This document shows, in pieces, positions 1-6,113 of a stretch of DNA of 41,317 bases (positions are counted from its first letter, which is position 1; each line of letters opens with the position of its first letter). Source of the stretch: a virus; the IMG/VR virus record IMGVR_UViG_3300004369_000040, positions 1-41,317 of that record; one strand, written 5' to 3'. Below the pieces are notes generated by a model, which saw only the letters and a program-made list of their open reading frames with translations, was not told where the DNA came from and did no database searches. Made by a program: the position numbers and the translations under genes.

Positions 1-239
1 TTACTCAATACAAGTTTCTCTAGGTTAATAACATAAGTGTCACCACCGTCAACACTAAGAGCTTTAACAATTTTGTTAGATGCAGTTGCACTGCCGCCAT
101 TTTGCACAACATGAAGATCCAATGTTCTTGCTGTGGCATTGTCATTCATAAAAAACATACATGTAATAGCAGTTGTGCCACTGCTTGTGTATACTGTGGT
201 TGCACCTGTTCCTACTGCACCTGCTTGTGTAATTGCCAT
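1..239 (-). CDS. Small virion-type hypothetical protein, 3' part cut by window edge
   Basis: The frame is open from an ATG at 239 to the left edge of the window, at least 79 codons, so the C-terminus is missing. An AAAGGA Shine-Dalgarno lies about 8 bases before the ATG, and the gene follows the 252-890 gene by 12 bases, so the two are probably co-transcribed. The protein starts MAITQAGAVGTG, is rich in Thr, Ala and Gly, and has alternating hydrophobic and polar residues typical of beta-rich phage surface or decoration proteins. I do not recognise a named family. A virion role is inferred only from composition and from its position after the capsid genes. Confidence 0.6.
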   Translation of the reverse strand, partial: MAITQAGAVGTGATTVYTSSGTTAITCMFFMNDNATARTLDLHVVQNGGSATASNKIVKALSVDGGDTYVINLEKLVLS

Positions 240-251
240 TTGTTATTTCCT

Positions 252-890
252 TTAAAAAATTAATCCATATACGATGGCTTTTGATTTACTTACAAGTTCG
301 TCACTGGTACTGCCATCTACAAAGTACACACCTGTGCCGCCACCTGACGCTGTATCTGCATATAATAGTGTTGCGCCTGTTACACTGCTAGGAGTAATTG
401 ACTGATCATTTAATTTAAGCGCACTTGCAATTGTAACTTTTCCTGTGCCACTAGGGATAATGTTAATATCCTGGTTAGTGTTTGCACTTGTAATGTTAAA
501 TCCGTTGATGTCTAAATCACCGCCTAGTTGTGGTGTGGTGTCATCAACAACTACTGTTAATCCCGAGCTACTGGTAACCATTAAATTATTGAATGTAGCG
601 CCGGCGTCTAAACTTACTTTAAATTTATCATCTGCTTCATCAAACACAAACTGTGCATTTGCTAAACTACCACGATCAATTTCAATACCCGAATACTGTC
701 CTGTTACGCCTGCGCCACTTTCACCCTGGTTATAGGTTACAATTCTATCAGTAATTCTTGTATTGGTAGTTTCAATACTATTTGTCGTACCGGTGACTGT
801 TAGGTTACCCGATACTGTAACATCATTGTCAAGTGTTAAACTTGTTGCACTAATAGTATAGGCACCAGAAACTCTTTTAGTTTGACTCAT
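252..890 (-). CDS. Virion structural / fibre-like protein, 212 aa
   Basis: The gene encodes 212 residues, low in charge and rich in Thr, Ser, Gly and Asp. The N-terminal part (about residues 10-45) has beta-strand wording such as TLDNDVTVSGNLTVTGT, the pattern seen in phage tail fibres and T4-like virion proteins where short strands build a beta-helix or prism. Residues 120-150 (GGDLDINGFNITSANTNQDI) resemble the same kind of fibre repeat. An AGGA Shine-Dalgarno lies 11 bases before the ATG. A late box, GATAAATA at 923-916, puts the predicted +1 about 20 bases before the start. It is clearly structural in character, but I cannot assign the exact location on the particle. Confidence 0.65.
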   Translation of the reverse strand: MSQTKRVSGAYTISATSLTLDNDVTVSGNLTVTGTTNSIETTNTRITDRIVTYNQGESGAGVTGQYSGIEIDRGSLANAQFVFDEADDKFKVSLDAGATFNNLMVTSSSGLTVVVDDTTPQLGGDLDINGFNITSANTNQDINIIPSGTGKVTIASALKLNDQSITPSSVTGATLLYADTASGGGTGVYFVDGSTSDELVSKSKAIVYGLIF

Positions 891-907
891 AGTTTAATAA
901 TCCTGCT

Positions 908-1495
908 TTATAGTTTATTTATCATCCTCTTGAACTCCCCCAATGTCATTGTTTCAAAGTTTGGATTTTTACGGAATTCATCTGCAGTAAAGTTATCTAA
1001 AGGATTTATATGCATGAATCTTTTATTACTATGTTTTTTTATAAGTGTGCAAATTTGATCAACCCAATTGCCAAAATACATAGGTTCCGCACGTTTTTCT
1101 TTATAGTTTGCTGTGCCTGCATAAATGTTATTAATCCGATTATTAACACCTTTTAGATCCATACCGATCATAAACAGATAGTTTGCTTCGCTAAGAGCCG
1201 CAAGTCCGAGTGCAGCAGGGCCACTGCTATAACCATGTATTTCTTTAGGTAAAATGTTTGCGCCACTGTTTTTAATTTTATTGTTACTTCTGGTATAATG
1301 TGTATATCTAGCACTGTATCCACTTTGTTGTATCTCTCTAGCCATATCTGTGTCTGTGCTGACTAGTACTGTTGGTGCGAACTCCTGATAAATCCTATTG
1401 CAACCATATACAGCACCATAGTCAAGCAAACCTTCACAGTCTATTTCTAGCCGTGTAATTCCATTACCTAATATAAATGCAAAATCTTTATTCAT
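908..1495 (-). CDS. GT42/DUF115-like Rossmann protein, possible sugar-transferring enzyme
   Basis: The gene encodes 195 aa. The N-terminus FAFILGNGITRLEID followed by GAVYGCNRIYQEFAP and VLVSTD, and the later SSGPAALGLAAL plus YLFMIGMDLKG, follow the layout of bacterial sialyltransferase-like (GT42) and DUF115-type Rossmann proteins: a glycine loop, a 'CN.(F/I)Y' segment, then 'TSG...A...A...G' and 'I.L.G.D'. This is recognition from memory of motifs, not a search, so the enzyme activity is an inference. Unlike its neighbours it is not structural in composition. It has a perfect sigma-70 promoter about 24 bases before its ATG and no visible Shine-Dalgarno, so it is probably expressed early, inside a late gene block. 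Modification of host surface sugars or virion proteins would be a reasonable guess. Confidence 0.6.
   Translation of the reverse strand: MNKDFAFILGNGITRLEIDCEGLLDYGAVYGCNRIYQEFAPTVLVSTDTDMAREIQQSGYSARYTHYTRSNNKIKNSGANILPKEIHGYSSGPAALGLAALSEANYLFMIGMDLKGVNNRINNIYAGTANYKEKRAEPMYFGNWVDQICTLIKKHSNKRFMHINPLDNFTADEFRKNPNFETMTLGEFKRMINKL
916..923 (-). promoter_or_regulatory. Late promoter box before the 212-aa virion gene
   Basis: The minus-strand reading is GATAAATA, seven of eight bases of the T4 late box TATAAATA. It overlaps the last codons of the 195-aa gene. A +1 six bases beyond the box would fall at 910, about 20 bases before the ATG at 890 and just before the AGGA. Confidence 0.5.
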
Positions 1496-1505
1496 GTCGT
1501 TAAAA

Positions 1506-1535
1506 AAGGTTACAGTGTATTATAACTGTAACCTT
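1506..1535 (-). terminator. Strong hairpin terminator after the 153-aa virion gene
   Basis: An 11-bp perfect stem (AAGGTTACAGT with its complement) and an 8-base loop are followed on the minus strand by six T residues (1507-1502, the first two paired in the stem). It would end the late transcript of the 1558-2019 gene. The loop holds the -10 box of the promoter listed next. Confidence 0.75.
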
Positions 1536-1547
1536 CTTGAGTGTCAA
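1519..1547 (-). promoter_or_regulatory. Consensus sigma-70 promoter for the 195-aa gene
   Basis: On the minus strand TTGACA (1547-1542) is separated by exactly 17 bases from TATAAT (1524-1519), a perfect match to the bacterial housekeeping consensus. The expected start is near 1512, giving a leader of about 17 bases before the ATG at 1495 with no Shine-Dalgarno. The -10 box is the loop of the terminator stem at 1506-1535. Confidence 0.75.
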
Positions 1548-1557
1548 TAGCAAAAAA

Positions 1558-2019
1558 TTATGCTGTTACAACTTGGAATCTGCCTGGCTGATTTACATCG
1601 CCAATAGCATATGTGCCTGTGTTAATTAAAACTGCTGATGTTTGATCATCGACCCACTGCACACGATCGCCCGCTGCTACCTGTGAGCCTGTGCCTAATG
1701 CACCAATTTCAATCCAGTTAGGGCCGATACGACTTACAAAGTAAGTACCGCCTGCACTGTCTGTTGCTGTTAGTTGGCACTGACCTGCTGTTAGCGAGCC
1801 ACTTGCCACTGCTGTTAGTGTGCAAGTTTCTGTACCATCTGATGTTGTGCAACGGAAACGGTGTGTACCTTTTTGTGTAATACTTGATGTATTATTAGCA
1901 CTACCGCCTGTTACAAAAGCAATCATACGAATCTGTTCACCGGCTGCACTATCTGCACCAATAACACCTGTTTTTGCAGTACCGCCTACGGTTTCTGCTG
2001 TTCTTAGTGGTCTACCCAT
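1558..2019 (-). CDS. Small virion structural protein, 153 aa
   Basis: The gene encodes 153 residues rich in Thr, Gly, Ala and Ser, starting MGRPLRTAETVGG. The middle has short beta-type stretches (HRFRCTTSDGTETCTLTAV, then TYFVSRIGPNWIEIG, then VAAGDRVQWVDD), as in small capsid decoration or neck proteins of marine T4-like phages. The start is supported by AAGGAG seven bases upstream. The gene has its own unit: a terminator after gp23 (2116-2139), then a late box CTAAATA (2109-2103), a leader of about 78 bases and this gene, and finally a strong terminator at 1535-1506. Individual late expression and the position next to gp23 suggest a capsid-associated protein, but I cannot name it. Confidence 0.65.
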   Translation of the reverse strand: MGRPLRTAETVGGTAKTGVIGADSAAGEQIRMIAFVTGGSANNTSSITQKGTHRFRCTTSDGTETCTLTAVASGSLTAGQCQLTATDSAGGTYFVSRIGPNWIEIGALGTGSQVAAGDRVQWVDDQTSAVLINTGTYAIGDVNQPGRFQVVTA

Positions 2020-2102
2020 TTGTTTTCTCCTTCAAGAAGTCCAATCCCAGTTCTCCTGGGTACGCGGTGGTGTCCGCATAACACTGTCTTTGCAGTGGCT
2101 AG

Positions 2103-2109
2103 TATTTAG
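2103..2109 (-). promoter_or_regulatory. Late promoter box before the 153-aa virion gene
   Basis: The minus-strand reading is CTAAATA, directly after the gp23 terminator. The predicted +1 near 2097 gives a 78-base leader that contains two small hairpins (around 2046-2060 and near 2063-2077) before the AAGGAG of the gene. Confidence 0.5.
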
Positions 2110-2115
2110 TCATAA

Positions 2116-2139
2116 AAACAGGGACCGAAGTCCCTGTTT
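2116..2139 (-). terminator. UUCG tetraloop terminator after gp23
   Basis: On the minus strand a 10-bp perfect stem AAACAGGGAC closes a TTCG tetraloop, and the 3' arm runs into TTTTT (2118-2114). This is a textbook intrinsic terminator, 25 bases past the gp23 stop. Confidence 0.9.
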
Positions 2140-2163
2140 CTGTTTCTCTGTAAGTAAGTCGAC

Positions 2164-3348
2164 TTATGAGAATGAGATGTTTGACATTGCAACTTCACCA
2201 ACGTAGTCGCCTGCGTTACCTAGTGAACTTGCTGTGTTTGATAGCTCAACATAACCATAGCGTGTCATGAATGATACGACTGGCTCGAAAGTTGATGGAT
2301 CAAGCACTGTGCCTGATGACATTAGAGGTACATATGGGCAATAGAACGCTGCCGCGTCTGTCTCAGATGAACCTTTGTAGCCAACAAGTACTGCTGTACT
2401 GTCTGCTGCATATGAATCAACATATACACGCATTGCACCGTTAAGTGTACCAACAAACTTAGTGTTTGTAGGTGCCTCAAATGTGCCTTCTGTTGTGCGA
2501 GCAAACGCTGAAGTTGATGCTGACTGAAGAACTGTTAGTGCCTCAGGTGAAACAACTGCATAGTTACCTGCACCGCGGCGTGTGCGCTGTGCAATCTTGT
2601 TTGCTGTACGGTTGATTAGAACTGCAAGAGCTGCATGCTCGTCACCAACATATGTTGCTGTACCAGAAACTGCTGCTTGGTTGAAAGTTTCTTCGGTAGC
2701 TGCTAGTGAACGTAGTGAACCTAGAACTTCCTGATCAATTTCTGCAGTAATTTCTTGTGCAAGTGCTGCCATGATTTCAGCTTCGACATCAATACCATGC
2801 ATTGACTGTGCGTCTTGAGCTGCTTCAAATGTCCAGCGTGCCTGTAGCTTGCGAGTCTTTGCTTCAACCGGCTGCTTTAGGATCTGGATACTTAGCTGTG
2901 AACCACCTGTGCCTTCTTTTGCTGCAGTTGTGTCACCTTTACCTGTTGAGGTAGAGCCTGAATATGCTGTAGCAATTTTGAATGGTGATAGTGCTTCTTC
3001 ACCTGCTGTTGTGCTTGTATCAAACGGTGCACTTGCTGTTGAAGTTACACTGTCTGCATAGCGAACACGAAGTGTGTGAATTTGTCCAACTGGACCTTGC
3101 ATTGGCTGCACACCAACGATTTCGTTAGCAATAACAGTTGGCATAACACGACGGATAACTGGTAGGATAACACGGTTTAGTGTTGCTACGTTACCTGCTG
3201 CTGATGCACCTGTTGATGCTGCCTCTTTCAAGTATTTGCGTGTGTTTTCTAAAACAACACTCATGCTGTTGCGGCGATTACCTTCTAGACCTTCAAGAAG
3301 TGCGTCTTTAGTATCGTCCCAACGGCTCTCTAATAGTACGTCTGACAT
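2164..3348 (-). CDS. gp23: Major capsid protein
   Basis: This is the T4 gp23 family, which builds the hexamers of the head. It encodes 394 aa, shorter than T4 gp23 (521 aa) and typical in size for marine T4-likes. The N-terminus carries the propeptide; LKE/A at residues 40-43 fits the L-x-E cleavage rule of the gp21 prohead protease. The segment NRVILPVIRRVMPTVIANEIVGVQPMQGPVG split over residues 58-90 is the most conserved gp23 landmark. The middle contains the Gly/Thr-rich insertion region (residues 100-145). A GAGGAG Shine-Dalgarno lies six bases before the ATG. The gene follows gp22 by 21 bases and is closed by a UUCG-loop terminator. It is the last gene of the head-assembly operon 20-67-68-21-22-23. 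Confidence 0.95.
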   Translation of the reverse strand: MSDVLLESRWDDTKDALLEGLEGNRRNSMSVVLENTRKYLKEAASTGASAAGNVATLNRVILPVIRRVMPTVIANEIVGVQPMQGPVGQIHTLRVRYADSVTSTASAPFDTSTTAGEEALSPFKIATAYSGSTSTGKGDTTAAKEGTGGSQLSIQILKQPVEAKTRKLQARWTFEAAQDAQSMHGIDVEAEIMAALAQEITAEIDQEVLGSLRSLAATEETFNQAAVSGTATYVGDEHAALAVLINRTANKIAQRTRRGAGNYAVVSPEALTVLQSASTSAFARTTEGTFEAPTNTKFVGTLNGAMRVYVDSYAADSTAVLVGYKGSSETDAAAFYCPYVPLMSSGTVLDPSTFEPVVSFMTRYGYVELSNTASSLGNAGDYVGEVAMSNISFS

Positions 3349-3369
3349 TTAAGTCTCCTCTATTGTACT

Positions 3370-4473
3370 TTATTTTAAGCCAGCAAGTTTACGGATATCA
3401 ACGATGTTATCGTTTCCTTCTTCAACCTGGACTGTTTTTTGTTCTTTGTTACCTGTTACTTCAGTGCGGCTTTCTTTGATAATTTCTTTCTTTGATTCCT
3501 TGATCATTGATTTGCCGTCTAGCACTGCCGGTAAGTAACGGTCGAAAGCAGTCTTCAACTTTGAAGTCTGTACGCTTTCAAGTAGGTCAGTCATAATCGC
3601 TGCCTTATCTTTGTTGAGTGGCTTCAATAGTGTATTAAGTGTTTCTTTACGCTCAATACCCTCTTGAATAATTGCAATTTCTTGCTCTTTGCTCTCAACT
3701 AGTTTAGCCTTCTCTTCAAGACTCTCATTGATTTGAGCAACTTCTTCAGTAGCCTTAACGACCGCTGCTTCTAGTTCCTTAATCTTTTGGTTTTCATTGA
3801 GATGACTTGCAGAGAATTCTGTAGCAAAAGTTTCGAATAGTTTACGCCCGAAAGTATTTTCTTTTGCAATTTGAATATCTTCTTTAAGTTGAGTCATTTC
3901 ACCTTTTAGATAGCTGGTTACTGCTTCGTTTACTGCCTTGCTTGTGTGCTTAACAAACTTCTCTTTAAGAGAAGCAAACTGCTCACGAGCCTCTTTAACT
4001 AAACGAACCTTAGTTTCAACAACATCTTGACGATCTTTTTGGAATTCACTGATCTCTTCAGAAAGTTGTGAAGTAACAAACGATTCAAGTTTGCTAATCA
4101 GTTCTTGCTGTTGAGCTCTTTCACTGTGAAGTTCTTTAATTTCTTCAGATAGTGTTTTAACTAAAAACTGGTCGAATGTTCCTGATGCTTCTTGCATCTT
4201 TGCAACAAACTTAGTGCGGTCTTCAGCAAGTGCTCTGCGCTCTGCAGCGATTTGCTCTAGCTCTGTAGTAAGACCTTCTGTAACCATACGATCTAAGGCT
4301 TCAACCATAGTAGATTTATCATGCTCATAGCGTTGTGCAAACTCCTCACGAAGTTCTGCAGTAACCTTTTGACGAGTTTCGTTCATCTTTGCTTCCCATT
4401 GTTCAGCAATAGCAGAGCGAGTTTCCTCATTTACAAGGTCGCTATCCAATAGTGGTTTGATAGCATCTAGCAT
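3370..4473 (-). CDS. gp22: Prohead core scaffolding protein
   Basis: The gene encodes 367 aa of almost entirely charged, helical, heptad-like sequence with no cysteine: long runs of Glu, Lys, Gln and Leu from about residue 20 to 290, as expected of an elongated coiled-coil scaffold. T4 gp22 (269 aa) forms the inner core on which gp23 assembles and is then degraded by gp21. Position between gp21 and gp23 matches T4 exactly. Several L/I-x-E tripeptides that could be cut by the protease are present. The C-terminus (VQVEEGNDNIVDIRKLAGLK) is a short, different tail. AGGAG seven bases before the ATG supports the start; gp21 ends nine bases upstream. Confidence 0.85.
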   Translation of the reverse strand: MLDAIKPLLDSDLVNEETRSAIAEQWEAKMNETRQKVTAELREEFAQRYEHDKSTMVEALDRMVTEGLTTELEQIAAERRALAEDRTKFVAKMQEASGTFDQFLVKTLSEEIKELHSERAQQQELISKLESFVTSQLSEEISEFQKDRQDVVETKVRLVKEAREQFASLKEKFVKHTSKAVNEAVTSYLKGEMTQLKEDIQIAKENTFGRKLFETFATEFSASHLNENQKIKELEAAVVKATEEVAQINESLEEKAKLVESKEQEIAIIQEGIERKETLNTLLKPLNKDKAAIMTDLLESVQTSKLKTAFDRYLPAVLDGKSMIKESKKEIIKESRTEVTGNKEQKTVQVEEGNDNIVDIRKLAGLK

Positions 4474-4482
4474 TTTGATCTC

Positions 4483-5115
4483 CTAGATCTTTAGATCCCT
4501 GATAAGACGAATCATTTCCTCTTTCAGGTATTTTTGTACTTTAGCATCGCCGCTTGCTTCACGAGCCATGTCAAGCACTTTATGCCCCCCACGCATATTA
4601 AGTAGTCCTTCGTAAATCGCTACTGGATATGCATTTGGTGCACTGGGTTGTGCCACGACATCCACCGTGACAATTTCAAAATCAGCAACATGACCAGTAG
4701 ATTCATTAACGTTTCCACTGCCTCTGCTACTAACTCCTAATTTTACTCCACCTTGAATCATTGTTTTCACAAGTTGACCCATAGGTGTTTCAAGAATCTT
4801 TAGCTTACCATATCCGTTAGGTCCATCCATCCACATTTCTGAAATCATATGTGAGACTCGATCAAGATTAATTTTTAGATCATCTGGGTGGTCAACTTCG
4901 CCAAGAACGCTATTGCCTTCTTTAATTTGCTCGTTGATGGTTTTCACAGCATTAGTAATCTCAGAGACAGGGTAAACACGCTTGTTTGCGTTTTCTACCC
5001 CGCCCTGGATACAAATGCCTTTCATGTAGAGATCCTTGCCGCCATTAGAATTCTCTGTTGCTTCATAAACAACATTTGCATCTTTAAACGTTAGGTTTTC
5101 TCTCAAGTATAACAT
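4483..5115 (-). CDS. gp21: Prohead core protease
   Basis: This is a serine protease of the T4 gp21 / herpesvirus assemblin-like type, which matures the prohead by cutting core proteins and gp23. It encodes 210 aa, close to T4 gp21 (212 aa). Visible landmarks are the substrate-strand GICIQGGVENANKRVYP (residues 33-49), the catalytic-His motif GEVDHPDD (His76), and the nucleophile motif GVSSRGSG (Ser129/Ser130), followed by VDVVAQPSAPNAYP (residues 151-164). Its position between the gp68-like gene and gp22 is the T4 order. No clear Shine-Dalgarno precedes the ATG, which lies five bases after the upstream stop, so translational coupling is likely. Confidence 0.93.
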   Translation of the reverse strand: MLYLRENLTFKDANVVYEATENSNGGKDLYMKGICIQGGVENANKRVYPVSEITNAVKTINEQIKEGNSVLGEVDHPDDLKINLDRVSHMISEMWMDGPNGYGKLKILETPMGQLVKTMIQGGVKLGVSSRGSGNVNESTGHVADFEIVTVDVVAQPSAPNAYPVAIYEGLLNMRGGHKVLDMAREASGDAKVQKYLKEEMIRLIRDLKI

Positions 5116-5120
5116 AGAAA

Positions 5121-5771
5121 TTATGCTTTACTCATTGTTGCTTTACGAGGATCGGCTGCATCAGTTTGTACTGTTGACTTAGGAGTTGCTACTGCACCTT
5201 CTTCGCCAGTTGGGTCAACTGCTTTACCGCCCATGTCGTTTTTTCTAGCTACTGGACCTGCTGATCCATCGCCTTCTTCGCTAGTTACAGGTGCTGGAGC
5301 TTTTTCGGTGTATTCGCGGACCATAGATTCTTCCATTTCGTCCTCTTCTTCACCTTCTTCTTCGTCGCCCATGTCCATGTCCATATCCATGTCCATTGCG
5401 TCGTCGTCAGCAGCATCGTCTGCACCCATTAGTGCTTCAAATTCTGCTTTCAATTCGTCTAGTGCGTCTTCTAGGTCAACAACACGATCTTCGATTTCTT
5501 CATCGCCTTCGTGCTCATCTTCCATTGAAAGACCTTCTTCGTCTGCTTCGATGTCGTCGATCATGTCGTCTGCTGCATCGCCACCTAGCTCTGCTTCATC
5601 AAAGTCTGACTCTTCAATTTCTTCTGCAGTTTCTTCAACTTGATCCTCATCTACAAGACTCTCGTAGATGTCACGTGACTTTTCAACCACGATCTCATGG
5701 AACAAATCTTTTGCGCCCTGCTCATCTTCTGCGATAAACAGTTCAATCAATTGCTCAAATTTGTTTGTCAT
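5121..5771 (-). CDS. Acidic prohead core protein, gp68-like by position
   Basis: I choose the ATG at 5771 (MTNKFEQLIEL, 216 aa) over an upstream in-frame ATG at 5792 because AGGAG lies between the two, eight bases before the inner ATG. Residues 1-40 look folded (IELFIAEDEQGAKDLFHEIVVEKSRDIYESLV). Residues 45-150 are extremely acidic, with a Met-Asp run (AMDMDMDMDMG) and long Glu/Asp blocks. The C-terminal 60 residues are low-complexity and Pro/Gly/Thr-rich. In T4 the small prohead core genes 67 and 68 lie just before 21; position and acidity point to a core protein of gp68 type, but direct sequence likeness to T4 gp68 is not obvious to me. A late box lies at 5815-5809. Confidence 0.7.
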   Translation of the reverse strand: MTNKFEQLIELFIAEDEQGAKDLFHEIVVEKSRDIYESLVDEDQVEETAEEIEESDFDEAELGGDAADDMIDDIEADEEGLSMEDEHEGDEEIEDRVVDLEDALDELKAEFEALMGADDAADDDAMDMDMDMDMGDEEEGEEEDEMEESMVREYTEKAPAPVTSEEGDGSAGPVARKNDMGGKAVDPTGEEGAVATPKSTVQTDAADPRKATMSKA

Positions 5772-5808
5772 TTGTATAACTCCTATATTCATAAGGCATT
5801 TGTAGTTT

Positions 5809-5815
5809 TATTTAG
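5809..5815 (-). promoter_or_regulatory. Late promoter box before the gp68-like gene
   Basis: The minus-strand reading is CTAAATA. The predicted +1 near 5803 lies 32 bases before the ATG at 5771 and before its AGGAG, but also before the outer ATG at 5792, so it does not by itself decide the start. Confidence 0.4.
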
Positions 5816-5844
5816 TTTTAATATAAAAACCATAATAAAACACA

Positions 5845-5865
5845 TACTTTTTGAGCCAAAAAGTA
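5845..5865 (-). terminator. AT-rich hairpin after gp67, possible weak terminator
   Basis: A 9-bp perfect inverted repeat (TACTTTTTG / CAAAAAGTA) with a 3-base loop lies in the 124-base gap between gp67 and the gp68-like gene. On the minus strand it is followed by TGTGTTTTATT rather than a clean T tract, so termination is uncertain. It could instead be an RNA end or processing structure. Confidence 0.35.
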
Positions 5866-5895
5866 GACTATATAAAAATTTTTAAGGAAAATTGT

Positions 5896-6105
5896 TTATT
5901 CTGCTGGTGCAGGTGCAAATTGGCGTCTAATCTCTTTGATAGACTCTTGATATTCTGCTGCCTTAAGATCACTAAGTTTACGCAGTTTGCTCAACTGTTC
6001 TAGTGTCAAACGAGTTTTGCGGGTATCGGTTTTCATAGCAGCACTGCTATCCTGATACTGCTTATCTTCTTCTTGCTTTTTTGCGTCTAGTTCAAATAAT
6101 AACAT
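5896..6105 (-). CDS. gp67: Prohead core protein, gp67-like
   Basis: The gene encodes 69 aa. The central segment KTDTRKTRLTLEQLSKLRKL (residues 25-44) and the Pro/Ala-rich end QFAPAPAE match the small marine T4-like protein found between gp20 and gp21 and equated with T4 gp67, a component of the prohead core that is processed by gp21. It starts five bases after a CATAAATA box that overlaps the gp20 stop codon, and no Shine-Dalgarno is visible between box and ATG. It is followed by an AT-rich 124-base gap holding a hairpin and a late box. The assignment rests on position plus the conserved basic/helical motif. Confidence 0.75.
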   Translation of the reverse strand: MLLFELDAKKQEEDKQYQDSSAAMKTDTRKTRLTLEQLSKLRKLSDLKAAEYQESIKEIRRQFAPAPAE

Positions 6106-6113
6106 GATAATAT

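Noticed and set aside
1820-2206. A plus-strand 128-codon ORF across the terminator region
   Set aside because: It runs antisense through the 153-aa virion gene, the leader and the gp23 terminator, with no ribosome binding site.
5233-5737. Plus-strand Ser-rich and Arg/Leu-rich ORFs opposite the acidic core gene
   Set aside because: Ser and Arg/Leu runs are the antisense of the Glu/Asp repeats; no initiation signals are visible.
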